From Theocolax elegans (Eukaryota > Arthropoda > Insecta > Hymenoptera > Cerocephalidae): a DNA stretch of 64,000 nucleotides. A program made the translations under genes and the position numbers. Under the pieces are notes generated by a model. It was not told the DNA's origin, made no database searches, and worked only from the letters and a program-made list of their open reading frames with translations. The number at the start of each line of letters is the position of its first letter. Position 1 is the first letter of the stretch. This document shows positions 42,866 through 54,900 of this stretch, piece after piece. The stretch covers positions 4,053,448-4,117,447 of the forward strand of contig CM047430.1 of NCBI GenBank assembly GCA_026168455.1, written 5' to 3'.

Positions 42866-44618
42866 AAATCAAAAACACCTTCCAAGAAGGTGGCAAAACC
42901 CGCAAGTATTGTGCTATTCTAATCAAACTTTGAAAATTGTTATGTGATAAATAAATTCTGCAATTCAATCTGACATTGTTATCTGATAAATAAATAATTT
43001 TAATTTCTAACTACCTTATTTTATCTATTTCTTTGAATTTTAATGAAACATTTTTATAAATATTACGAAAATTTCGTATAAAATATTTCTGCAATTGAAA
43101 GAATTGAAATCAAACTGAAATCGACAAGTATTTTGAATCGTACCATAAATTTATATTTTATATAAACATTTTTATATATATTACTTAAACTTCGTAAAAA
43201 GTTTCTGCAATTGAAAGCACTGAAATCAAACTGTAATCGACAAGTATTTTGAACCATGCAAAAATTTCTACCAATCATCTGAATACAGATTTTTTTATAT
43301 GAAAAGTATCTTACACTATTATTTTTCATTTCTGGCCCTCACATGTTTTACAGTAATAAATAAATAATATTCTAATGATATTAATTTGTGCAAAATTAAT
43401 TTCTGCAATACTAATAAAATGGACATTTCTTTTTTATTCTTTTAAATAATAAAATAATACTTGCACCACCGTTGGTTAAACGCTTCATATATGTGTTAAT
43501 TCTGACTTACTGATTTATTCCTTTACATTTATGAAAGTATATAATACCGTGAAGAAACTGCAATGAGTAATAATATATAAATATTGCAATACTATCTGGC
43601 AATTTTAATATTCTACATCACCAATGATAAAATAGACATCATTATTTATATCTAATAAAGTTCCCAAAAGAGGCCTGCGATGGCTTGGTCGGTAGGGCGA
43701 CGGACTCGTAATCTGGAGGTCCCAGGTTTGATTCCCGGCCCCGGCCGATTGATACAAGCACCACTAGCGAATGTATTTTCAACAAGTGCTTTCTTCACCA
43801 AGACATCGTATGACCTCCGTCGCTGATTAGCAAGTTTTCCTTAGTAGTTATGTAAAATAATTATTATTTCACTTACCTAAGGATATACAATCTACATGAT
43901 TTTACCAATTAATTAATTAATTAATAAGATAAAAGCTAAGATGTATGTAATTATTTATAAAATGTAACATCAGTTAATATAGTCAGAATTAACACATATA
44001 TGAAGCGTTTAACCAACGGTGGTGCAAGTATTATTTTATTATTTAAAAGAATAAAAAAGACATGTCCATTTTATTAGTATTGCAGAAATTAATTTTGCAC
44101 AAATTAATATCATTAGAATATTATTTATTTATTACTGTAAAACATGTGAGGGCCAGAAATGAAAAATAATAGTGTAAGATACTTTTCATATAAAAAAATC
44201 TGTATTCAGATGATTGGTAGAAATTTTTGCATGGTTCAAAATACTTGTCGATTACAGTTTGATTTCAGTGCTTTCAATTGCAGAAACTTTTTACGAAGTT
44301 TAAGTAATATATATAAAAATGTTTATATAAAATATAAATTTATGGTACGATTCAAAATACTTGTCGATTTCAGTTTGATTTCAATTCTTTCAATTGCAGA
44401 AATATTTTATACGAAATTTTCGTAATATTTATAAAAATGTTTCATTAAAATTCAAAGAAATAGATAAAATAAGGTAGTTAGAAATTAAAATTATTTATTT
44501 ATCAGATAACAATGTCAGATTGAATTGCAGAATTTATTTATCACATAACAATTTTCAAAGTTTGATTAGAATAGCACAATACTTGCGGGTTTTGCCACCT
44601 TCTTGGAAGGTGTTTTCG
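42866..44618. mobile_element. Large palindrome C with SINE-like centre
   Basis: Arms 42866-43500 and 43980-44618 are nearly perfect inverses, which is why the same 88-codon frame appears on the minus strand at 43063-43329 and the plus strand at 44159-44425. Each arm begins with hairpin CACCTTC-CAA-GAAGGTG plus GCAAGTATT and carries two 'caattgaaag..ctgaaatcaa....caagtatttt' modules about 115 bp apart, ending at ACCAACGGTGGTGCAAGTATT. It is related to palindrome B. The centre is unrelated and contains a tRNA-like unit. Confidence 0.85.
43672..43757 (+). ncRNA. tRNA-Thr-like unit, probable SINE head
   Basis: A box TGGCTTGGTCGGTAGGG, anticodon-loop-like CTCGTAA (CGT, Thr) and B box GGTTTGATTCCC. 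The T stem has a mismatch and the acceptor stem does not pair, and about 200 bases of unrelated tail follow. This fits a tRNA-derived SINE rather than a working tRNA gene. Confidence 0.55.
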
Positions 44619-44957
44619 AATTGTTAACTACTCTAAGAGATAGAGTTAAAAATGAACTCTAACGGTAGAGTAAGAAAAGTAACTCTATTAAAGTTAATTT
44701 TAACTCTACGACAAACTAACTATATCACTAGAGTTAAAATTAACTCTACCAGTTTAAGCGTGTATATAATTACTTATATAGTAAATATGAAAAAAACTAT
44801 CGAAGTGCACAAATAAAAATTGATGTAGAAATTAAAGTATTAAAATAATAATCTATTATTAGACTTAAAAATTAAGGTGCGAAATATCTTTAACGCGGTA
44901 ACAGTATACTGACGATATGACGTCACGATCTACAGATAATCGAGACTGGAAACTCAG
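43976..44957. repeat. Duplicated segment, copy 1
   Basis: Matches 46615-47597 almost exactly: the right arm of palindrome C plus a following 340 bases rich in AGAGTTAA/TTAACTCT words (44620-44760). Homology stops at 'gactggaaactcaggcac', a tRNA-like phrase. Confidence 0.9.
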
Positions 44958-44999
44958 GCACCGACCCTACCCCAGCCCGACGACCCTTCGAAATATAAT

Positions 45000-45640
45000 A
45001 AAAAAAAAATGCTAATCGACGTATTTTTAATTGTACTTTTCAACAAAAAAAAAAATTTTCAATTGTACCCCCGTAGTTTTTTAGAAAAAAAATCCTAAAG
45101 TACTAGAATATTAATCCGCCAATAGCTCCTTTTAAAGTGGTTTTAACGTTAAAGGAAAGGTGCAGAAAAATTGTACCTTTTTTATACTTAATTGTACCAC
45201 CGTTACTTTTGCGAAATAATATAATACAATAAATAAAAAATCAAAAAAATTGTACTGACATAATGCAAATATATTTCCAGTCACCGCGCATGCGCGGTCA
45301 CCGGAAATACGAGAAACGCATGCTTATGGCGCGTTATTTAAAAGTCATGAATAGATCAAAAAATGCTCGAAAGATGTTATAAAAAATAGTCAACGATGTA
45401 TATTCATTTATCTTTCATAAACTTTACAGAAAATTCAATTGTACCACCTGAGGTTTTGAGAAAAAAAAAGTTATTGTCAGGTTACAGGTGGAAACGTTGA
45501 AAGCAGCGTGTACAACAGCTGTTTAACAATTAACAGACATATTAAATATTCTTTTTCATTTGTTCTTAATTGTACCATCATTAGTTTGTTGGTTTACACA
45601 TTAAATTTGAGCAAAAATAATTAAATAATTACCAGCGGGC
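45000..45640. other. Sequence with dispersed AATTGTACC words
   Basis: At least six copies of aattgtac(c) at irregular spacing (about 45064, 45170, 45189, 45249, 45437, 45568), often followed by acc-gtt/agg and poly-A. No ORF. Confidence 0.45.
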
Positions 45641-46500
45641 CTATGAAGGCAGGCGTCTTAAAATCGCGAAAAATGCAAGTAACAACAAAAGTGTTTATTA
45701 TTTATGAGGCTTATGTGGGTATTTGACAGTTATGTAGACACTAGACAGTCGTCTATAACTCGTTTTGGGTTGAAAAATTGAGAAGTAAGTACGGCCCCGT
45801 CTTAGTCAATAACCTGAGGGATAGTTTATTTTTAAAAACATAAAGCAAATCAACAATAAAAATATGGTCCACCCTATCTATGCATAAATACATATAATTT
45901 TAAATTTCGGGGTTTATGACGCCCATGACAGAGAAGGAAGATACGTACTTTAGTACGATAAAAAGAGACAGAAAAGATTATGGAGCCCCGGCTCCATAAA
46001 CCTGCCATATTAACAATGAGTGGGAAAGAGATAGGGTTATTGGAATTTAACATACGAGGCTCCATAACCCCCTATATCCAAATGTATATATATATATATA
46101 TATATATTAAATTACGTATATAATATTATTTATATATATATATATATATATAATTATATGGAAAGGTATTTATCTGAACTCTTTATTATTGATTTGCTTT
46201 ATGTTTTTAAAAATAAACTATCCCTCAGGTTATTGACTAAGACGGGGCCGTACTTACTTCTCAATTTTTCAACCCGAAAGAGTTATAGACGACTGTCTAT
46301 ATATAAGTCTCAATATACCCACATAACCCTCATAACTAATAAACACTTTTGACTTTTTTTATGAAAAAACTATAAAGCCTTATAATAATGCATCTTCTTT
46401 AGGATTATAACCAAAAAAACGGGGTTACAAGGTCAAATAACCGAGCGTTACTTGCTTTTTTTCGCGTTTTTAAAACGCTTGAGTTCATAGGCGTCACAAC
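45640..46500. mobile_element. Foldback element D
   Basis: Arms about 45640-45865 and 46165-46495 are inverse copies (for example 'agtaagtacggccccgtctt' at 45782 and its inverse near 46235) around a 300-base centre ending in TA repeats. The ends are less well conserved. No gene: the short frames at 45874 and 46158 lie in the repeats. Confidence 0.75.
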
Positions 46501-46614
46501 CGCACATGCGCATAGTGCGCCCGTTCGTTCAGCTAATTATTTACTATTGTTTCTAATTGATTCCCATTAATAAATACAAAGTTTGACGATTGTACTATTA
46601 CGTACAGATAATGT

Positions 46615-47597
46615 ATAGTCAGAATTAATACATATATGAAGCGTTTAACCAACGGTGGTGCAAGTATTATTTTATTATTTAAAAGAATAAAAAGACATGT
46701 CCATTTTATTAGTATTGCAGAAATTAATTTTGCACAAATTAATATCATTAGAATATTATTTATTTATTACTGTAAAACATGTGAGGGCCAGAAATGAAAA
46801 ATAATAGTGTAAGATACTTTTCATATAAAAAATCTGTATTCAGATGATTGGTAGAAATTTTTGCATGGTTCAAAATACTTGTCGATTACAGTTTGATTTC
46901 AGTGCTTTCAATTGCAGAAACTTTTTACGAAGTTTAAGTAATATATATAAAAATGTTTATATAAAATATAAATTTATGGTACGATTCAAAATACTTGTCG
47001 ATTTCAGTTTGATTTCAATTCTTTCAATTGCAGAAATATTTTATACGAAATTTTCGTAATATTTATAAAAATGTTTCATTAAAATTCAAAGAAATAGATA
47101 AAATAAGGTAGTTAGAAATTAAAATTATTTATTTATCAGATAACAATGTCAGATTGAATTGCAGAATTTATTTATCACATAACAATTTTCAAAGTTTGAT
47201 TAGAATAGCACAATACTTGCGGGTTTTGCCACCTTCTTGGAAGGTGTTTTCGAATTGTTAACTACTCTAAGAGATAGAGTTAAAAATGAACTCTAACGGT
47301 AGAGTAAGAAAAGTAACTCTATTAAAGTTAATTTTAACTCTACGACAAACTAACTATATCACTAGAGTTAAAATTAACTCTACCAGTTTAAGCGTGTATA
47401 TAATTACTTATATAGTAAATATGAAAAAAACTATCGAAGTGCACAAATAAAAATTGATGTAGAAATTAAAGTATTAAAATAATAATCTATTATTAGACTT
47501 AAAAATTAAGGTGCGAAATATCTTTAACGCGGTAACAGTATACTGACGATATGACGTCACGATCTACAGATAATCGAGACTGGAAACTCAGGCACTC
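46615..47597. repeat. Duplicated segment, copy 2
   Basis: Direct copy of 43976-44957, about 2.64 kb downstream, carrying a single arm of palindrome C. Confidence 0.9.
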
Positions 47598-47639
47598 ATG
47601 CGCGCCCAATTACATTTCTCTACAGGGCCACGTCAGGCA

Positions 47640-48010
47640 TCCTCGTTAGGGCCTGATGACTACGTAAGAAATCCTTACGATAATTTCTAGTCGGGAAAAT
47701 AACAAAATGGCTCAGTGGTAAAGAGCCAGTATTCGGATCTAAAGATCAAAGGTTCAAATCCCGCGGCTGGCTAATATTTTTTTTATTTTTTTTTTTAATT
47801 TATGAGGTATGGCCAACATATTGGTAATAGTTTACAAAGGTAAGATAGTAACTATTGCCAATATTTGGCAAAGATATGGGAGGATGCTGTTTAGCGGTAT
47901 GTTGGCAATACATTACCAATTGCCGCGACAACATATTGGCAATATGTTTGCAATAACTATTGCCCATTGCTCTGGAATATAGTGGCAATAGTTTATATTT
48001 TTACGCGGGC
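47640..48010. mobile_element. Foldback element T, right arm, with tRNA-like unit
   Basis: Inverse of 34886-35200, ending TTTACGCGGGC at 48010. The tRNA-like unit on the plus strand (47707-47770) has A box TGGCTCAGTGG, a 5-bp D stem GGCTC/GAGCC and B box GGTTCAAATCC. Confidence 0.75.
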
Positions 48011-48267
48011 ATGGGCACAACATTGAATTTGCCTACAGGAATGTTTTTTGCACGGGATATATTTGTTTATTGAAATTGTAATATATTGTATTGAATTTGT
48101 AAAATATTTATTTATTATTAAACCATAATTATTTAACTAAACGTTTAGTTTATTTAATGAAAGATTTGCAACAGTGAATTATTTATTTGATTCGACTAAA
48201 TATTTATTAAGAACTGTATAATAATTATAAATAAATCAATTAATTCAAACCTAATATATTATTTGTT

Positions 48268-49117
48268 CCCGCGTAAAAATATAAACTGTTGCCAAGATAT
48301 TGCAGGGATATGAACAATAGTTATTGCAAACATATTGCTAATATATCGCCGAATCAATAAAAAAATAATGGCAATATATTGCCAATATAACGCCAAACCT
48401 CATCCTGCCGCATGTTGGCATTATATTGGCAATAGTTACTATCTGACCACTTCCAAACTATCGCCAACATATTGGCAATAGTTGTTAAATTTTTTATTTC
48501 TTTTTATTGTAATAAATAAGGTTAAAATTTGAATCGGCACTTAGCTAGAATAAGGTAAATTTAAAAAAAATTTAAAAAAAAATTTCAGTCCCGGGAATTG
48601 AACCTTCAATCTTTAGATCCGGACGCTCATACTTTACCACTGAGCTATTTTGTTATTTGGTTTTTAAGAGTTAATTACAGGTTATAAGTAACAGTTAAAC
48701 ATTCGATTGAAAAATTTTCTAAGTCTAAATTTTATTAAATCAAATAATAATTAATTAAAATTTGATCAAATTAAATATCATTAATGAAGTTTGGACTTAG
48801 AAAATTTTTCAATCGTATTTTCAACAGTTACTTATTACCTGTAATTAACTCTTAAAGACCAAATAACAAAATAGCTCAGTGGTAAAGTATAAGCATCCGG
48901 ATCTAAAGATCGAAGGTTCAATTCCCGGAGCTGGTAAACTATTTTTAAAATTTTTGTTTAATTTACCTTATTCTAGCTAAGTGCCGATTCAATTTTTAAC
49001 CTTATTTATTACAATAATAAGAAATAAAAAATTTAACAACTATTGCCAATATGTTTGCAATAACTATTACTCATATCCCTGCAATATCTTGGCAATAGTT
49101 TATATTTTTACGCGGGT
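48268..49117. mobile_element. Foldback element T, complete (850 bp) with two tRNA-like units
   Basis: Termini CCCGCGTAAAAATATAAACT and its inverse ...TTTATATTTTTACGCGGG. The arms carry TTGCCAATA words, and each arm has a tRNA-like unit in opposite orientation (minus 48651-48587, plus 48871-48935), with A box TAGCTCAGTGG and B box GGTTCAATTCC on the plus copy. The centre (about 48720-48790) is an AT-rich loop. Confidence 0.8.
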
Positions 49118-49332
49118 TGTGAGTACATGTATTTTGTTATTTCAAATAAATTACAATGTGAATCATCTCGATACATATTCAAATGAATTAATTAAAAATG
49201 TCATTTCCACTGTAATATATACTTTATTCAGTTAAATCCTGCTAGAAATTAGAAAATTAAAAATCGGCAAATAATAGGTTATTAACTAAATTAACGTATT
49301 TTATAGCTACTTCTGCTAGCTTGTTACCACTG

Positions 49333-49737
49333 TTAAATGAAACGCTTTTTCCTCTTTAATTCGCCCATTTCTTAGATTCAAAACAGCTAATCATTACGAT
49401 ATGTTCATTTAAGTCCTTGTTTCAACCCATAAAAGATCGGATTATTTGATAAAATGGACACCGAAACTATACCTATTTCCTAACTATTTAAATGACACTT
49501 TAAATAGATTTGGAAAATAAATTGGAAATATTGTAAATCTGAATGATACTTTAAAATGACTGGTTTAAATGCAGAATTAAGAGTAAATTAGTATATAGTA
49601 TTCGAGTAAACGATCCAATTTGATTAAAAATTTGGAGTTTTAAGTACATGTATGGCCAGAAGGTGAAGTGAAAATATTTGGAGGTTACGGCAATCTATTA
49701 AATGGACGAACGCAGTGGGAAAAAGCGTTTCATTTAA
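49333..49737. mobile_element. MITE-like element with 20-bp perfect inverted repeats
   Basis: TTAAATGAAACGCTTTTTCC at 49333-49352 is exactly inverted at 49718-49737. Flanking aataggtta/taacctatt extends the symmetry weakly. No ORF inside. Confidence 0.6.
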
Positions 49738-51160
49738 CCTATTAACTGACTACTTTTAATTCCTAATTTTTAGTTCACATTTCCAGCAGTCAAATAATAT
49801 ATTAAATATGAACAAGTATTTTTTTATTTATATTGTTTATTATAAAAATATAATATTTTAAATTTTGGAAACTATTACTCATTATTATTAATTAAGGTTT
49901 ATGCTCATCAATTTAACATGAATTATTACAATAAAACTATTCGACTTTTTTGTCTTCATATTAATGAAACTCTATATATTTAAACGTTTTTAATACATTG
50001 TGTGCTGATAGGGATATAATTTACCTTTTTTCGTCAAATGTTTAGAAAATAATATATTAAATATATATTACTTTTTTGTTAATATGAATTTCAAAAATAT
50101 ACGTCGTGTATGTGAGAAGTCGCAGTTATATTCGATCGATTGACGCGTCGGCGCAATAAGTTTTCTGGACACGATTATACAAGTATCACAATTTTGCTAA
50201 TACTCTATTTTTATTTCGTAATCTATGTAATGTAGAAAATTAATAGATCGCTTAACGTACATAAACGTATCTATTATTATAAAATTACAAAATTATCGAG
50301 TATAGACAAACGATGTATTATCAGATTTATGTGAAAAAGACTTATTGATGCCTCTTATTTAATATATATATATATATATATATAACGATAAATAATTAAT
50401 AATATAGAATAGTTACCGTAGACATTATTTATTAATATTTATTTAGTATAGTTATTAATGCTACTTCTTTAACGTATAACTCATTTGAGGTTATGTAATC
50501 TAACATTATGTGATGAAAATGAAATTAATTAAAATATGATGAATCACAACAACCTATAGTCTAATATAATACACATAAATTGAATTTAAATGTATTTTGT
50601 AAAATTAATTTCGACACACCTCTAAATTTGCTTCAATCGAATTGACAATATGTGCGAGTTGCAATTACCTAACTCAGTGCAAATGTATTTATGGCGCCAA
50701 CTTAGGTGAGTTTTTCAAACTATCAGTGTAAATAAATTTATTATTTTAATCTATAAATACTCAAATTTAAATTTAAAATCTTAATTCAGTCAGGAAATAT
50801 TCTTCATATTAGGTAAAATATCTTAAATAAACTTTAAAAATGAATTTAATTTGTGCAAAATCATTTATAACATCATGCATTTAAGTAATTTACAGTATAC
50901 TGATAATAAGTAGAAAGATTTTACTAATTTGTAATATTAATTTTCAATGACCGAAAGTAAAATTATTTTAAATTAAGAAGTTATGTTGGAGGGTTTCTAA
51001 TGTAATAGAACCTATTAAAGAAACTCGATATATTTCAATTTTTTTCAATATAATTTCAAATAAATATACATAAAGGTAAACCATAAAAATTCTGCGTAAA
51101 AATTAAAAACTTTTTGTATAAGTTAAATGTGGCGCAAGTAGTATGTAAGCAGGTACTATA
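49738..51160. other. AT-rich sequence, no gene seen
   Basis: No frame above 60 codons, no long repeat; a TA microsatellite at about 50360-50383. Confidence 0.6.
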
Positions 51161-51164
51161 GGGA

Positions 51165-51860
51165 GTCATAAGAAATGACGTCATCAAGGTCACACATTAG
51201 CTTACTTGTTTGTTTATATAAACAAACAATTAAGATAACTTTCTTAAGATAACATTTCTTTTTTCAAGGGTATGCAATACCCTTCTTAACAAATAATTAA
51301 ATGATCTTAAAAAAAAGAATGTTATCTCAAGAATGTTATCTTAATTGTTTGTTTATATAAACAAATAAGTAAGCTAACATGTGACCGTGATGACGCCATT
51401 TGATATGTCCCTATATCTGCTTACAATATTCTCCTCACCCTTCAATCCACCTTACAATAAGATAACATTCTTTTTTCCAAGGTCATTCAATACCCTTCTC
51501 AACAAATACTTAAATGACCTTGAAAAAAAAGGTATGTTATCTTAATTGTTTGTTTATATAAACAAACAAGTAAGCTAAATGTGTGACCTTGATGACGCCA
51601 TTTGATATGCCCCTCTATACCTGCTTACAGTATTCCCCTCAACCCCCAATCCACCTTACAAAAAAACATTTATTTAAAAAAAAATGTTTCTGTAAGTTCA
51701 TTGACCTCGTAAGGAATGTATCTTGATTCTTTGTTTTGTATAAATAATCATGTAAGCTAACGCTTAAGCTTGATGACGTCACAAACAATTAAAAGACTTT
51801 GAAAAAAAGTAATGTTATCTTAATGTTTATTTATATAAACAAACAAGTAACTTTTCACTT
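51165..51860. repeat. Cluster of short palindromic elements
   Basis: At least four copies of a core built on the perfect palindrome GTTTGTTTATATAAACAAAC (about 51210, 51347, 51548, 51829). Each is flanked by 'aattaagataac' on one side and 'aagtaagctaa....gtgacc' plus 'gatgacg' on the other. The first two copies face each other to form a 250-bp foldback (51165-51415). Confidence 0.8.
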
Positions 51861-52329
51861 GACCTTGATGACGCAATTTGTCGAAACAATAACCGATCTT
51901 CATAACCGTATTTCAATTTTTTTGTCAGTTTTGAAGCAAAGTTGATTTTTATTTTACGAATCGATTTTATTTTGTCGAAATAATATGTCGTTCAAAAAAC
52001 AGTTCTCTATCTTTCTTAGTTTAAAAGTTATAAATTGTCAATGATAAGGAAGTAGTAAACTGAAATTTTGTAATCTTATTTTAGAAGCAGAACGTCATAT
52101 AAGATTAAAAATTACTTACTCTTTTACGATGAGCAGACAAAACTCAATACTTATAATAGTTTCACATTAAAATTACGAATACTATAACTACACTATACTA
52201 CACTGTAACTACAAGTACTGTTACGGTTTTTTCGTCTTTTAAATTTCCTCGGTTGCCCACTCTCCGACATCAGCAGGCTTTTACTTTATGTTGAAGAGGG
52301 TCTCCAACATTTCTTCAACGCTGAACGTA

Positions 52330-52771
52330 AATCTGACGTGCTACTATGTGTTCACCTTGCTCGGAAGGTAATGTAGATTCAGGTGAAGTCTGATCTCCTA
52401 TGCACTTGCATTCTTGATGAACACATTCGCAACATCTAAACTTTTCACACTTAAATACAGCTTTCCCATTTACTGATCCGTGTGACTCTTTTTAAAATCT
52501 TATTGCACAATACACACGATGTACCTTGCACTGGAAATTTGTCAAATTCAAGATATTTCTTTTTTTTTAAACTTTGATTAAAACTAACAGTATCTAAATA
52601 GGGATGTAGTGAAGTATTTTGCGATTCTAATTTTTTTAATATATTAGTTATTTCATTTACTTTATTTGTACTAATTCTAATTAATAAATTATTTTTATTA
52701 ATTAATAGCATCACGTTTTTGATCCGTTTATTCAAATAATCGAATTTTTTACAAGCCGAGGACCACGACAT
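52330..52771 (-). pseudogene. Possible decayed gene or exon with Cys/His-rich C-terminus
   Basis: 106-codon frame (52771-52451) with a C-x2-C pair near its end, then an in-frame stop. In the adjacent frame, overlapping at about 52475, the sequence continues for about 50 codons (to about 52330) with a dense C/H cluster (K-C-E-K-F-R-C-C-E-C..H..C-K-C). One frameshift would join the two into a zinc-binding region. I recognise no family; a chance frame is possible. Confidence 0.3.
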
Positions 52772-52972
52772 GGTTGTATCCGAGGTAGATCAAGAATTGA
52801 GCGGATGAAAATTGGTGACCACAAAGTTGAACCTCTTAAATATTTTATCTAAAATATCCTTTTCATTATTACCGACATGATATGGAGAATAAAACAATAT
52901 ATACCTATAAAAAATGAAACTGATGTTACTTGTTAATTTTGAAGAAAAGTAGATTTTTATTTTACGAATCAA

Positions 52973-53339
52973 TTTTATTTTGTCTAAATATTATGTAGTT
53001 CAAAAATCGGTATTCTTTAGTTTAAAAGTTGTAAATTGTTAATAATAAAAACAGTTCTAATTATCGTATGGAGGTGATTTTTTACCTGTATATTATTTAC
53101 TTAGTGCACAATACAATGGTAGTGTCAAAATTGAAAAATTAGTTTAAAATAGAAATTGTAAAAATTGTATGTGATGATTTGCCTCTAAGCGTCGGTAATG
53201 TAGTAAGCTGTAATCTACTAGTAGTGCCATCATCCGTTGAAAAATTATATTAATATATAACCTCACAGAAGATGGCGCCAATAGTACATTCCAGCTATCA
53301 TAGTCATTCACAAATAATCTTTGTAGATTGCATTGTTTA
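52973..53339. other. No gene seen
   Basis: AT-rich flank of the satellite array, without ORFs or clear repeats. Confidence 0.5.
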
Positions 53340-54900
53340 ACATATAATATGCAGACGATGCAGGAATATTTTAATCAGAATTTTTACAATAATCTTTTTG
53401 ACAGCAATTGCTATACACTTTCCATGCAATCGTTTTCTGCATTTTGATATGCAGACGATGCATGAATTTTACAACTTAATTTTTACAAACATAACTTGAC
53501 ATATATTACTTTATTTTCCGTGCAATCGTTATCTGCATTTTGATACGCAGACGATGCAGGAATTTTGCAACCAAAATTATTACAATAACCAATTTAACAA
53601 CTATTGCTATACATAATTCTATGCCATCGTTTTCTGCATTTGTTAGGCAGCCGATGCACGAATTGTTACCACAAAATTATACAATGATCATTTTGACAAC
53701 TACTGCTATACATTTTCCATGCAACCGTTTTCTGCATTTTTATCCGCAGACGATGCAGGAATTTTACAACTTAATTTTTAAAAACATAATTTGACATTTA
53801 CTACTACATTTTCCGAGCAATCGTTTTCTGCATTTTGATACGCAGAAGATGCAGGAATTTTGCAACCACAATTATTACAATAATCAATTAAACAACTATT
53901 GCTATACATAATTCTATGCGATCGTTTTCTGCATTTTGTTGGGCAGACGATGCACGAATTGTTACCGTAAAATTATACAATGATCATTTGGACAACTACT
54001 GCTATACATATTCCATGCAATCGTTTTCTGCATTTTTATCCGAGACGATGCAGGAATTTTAAAACCAAAATTATTACAATAATCAATTTAACAACTATTG
54101 CTATACATAATTCTATGCCATCGTTTTCTGCATTTTGTTAGGCAGACGATGCACGAATTGTTACCATAAAATTATACAATGATCATTTTGATAACTACTG
54201 CTATACATTTTCCATGCAATCGTTTGCTGCATTTTTATCCGCAGTCGATGCAGGAATTTTGATACCAATATTATTACAATAATCAATTTAACAACTATTG
54301 CTATACATAATTCTATGCCATCGTTTTCTGCATTTTGTTAGGCAGACGATGCACGAATTGTTACCAGAAAATTATACAATAATCATTTTGACAACTACTG
54401 CTATACATTTTCCATGCAATCGTTTTCTGCATTTTTATCCGCAGTCGATGCAGGAATTTTGAAACCAAAATTATTACAATAATCAATTTAACAACTATTG
54501 CCATACATAATTCTATGCCATTGTTTTCTGCATTTTGTTAGGCAAACGATGCACGAATGGTTTTCATAAAATTATGCAATAATCATTTTGACAACTACTG
54601 CTATACATTTTTCATGCAATCGTTTTCTGCATTTTTATCCGTAGACGATGCAGGAATTTTAAATCTTAATTTTTAGAAACATAATTTGACATTTATTACT
54701 ACATTTTCCATGCAATCGTTTTCTGCATTTTGTTATGCAGACGATGCACGAATTGTTACCATAAAATTATACAATAATCATTTTGACAACTACTCCTATA
54801 CATTTTCCATGCAAATGTTTTCTGCATTTTGATACGCAGACGATTCAGGAATTTTGAAACCAAAAGTATTACAATAATCAATTTAACATCTATTACTAAA
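53340..54900. repeat. Satellite array, 100-bp monomer in a 200-bp A/B dimer
   Basis: The anchor 'tttctgcatttt' recurs at about 53436, 53532, 53631, 53731, 53827, 53928, 54027, 54127, 54227, 54327, 54427, 54528, 54627, 54722 and 54822. Two monomer types alternate: A with 'ttaggcagacgatgcacgaa' and B with 'atccgcagacgatgcaggaa'. A shorter 95-bp C variant ('ttacaacttaatttttacaa' type) replaces one at about 53450, 53760 and 54655. The short frame at 53540-53794 is noise. Confidence 0.95.

Noticed and set aside
44159..44425. 88-codon frame found three times (also 43063-43329 minus and 46844-47059)
   Set aside because: Repeated because of palindrome arms and segmental duplication; it spans the CAAGTATT modules and is not protein-like.
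53340..54900. Possible CRISPR-like regular array
   Set aside because: The whole monomer repeats at 100 bp, with no conserved short repeat plus unique spacers; eukaryotic satellite.
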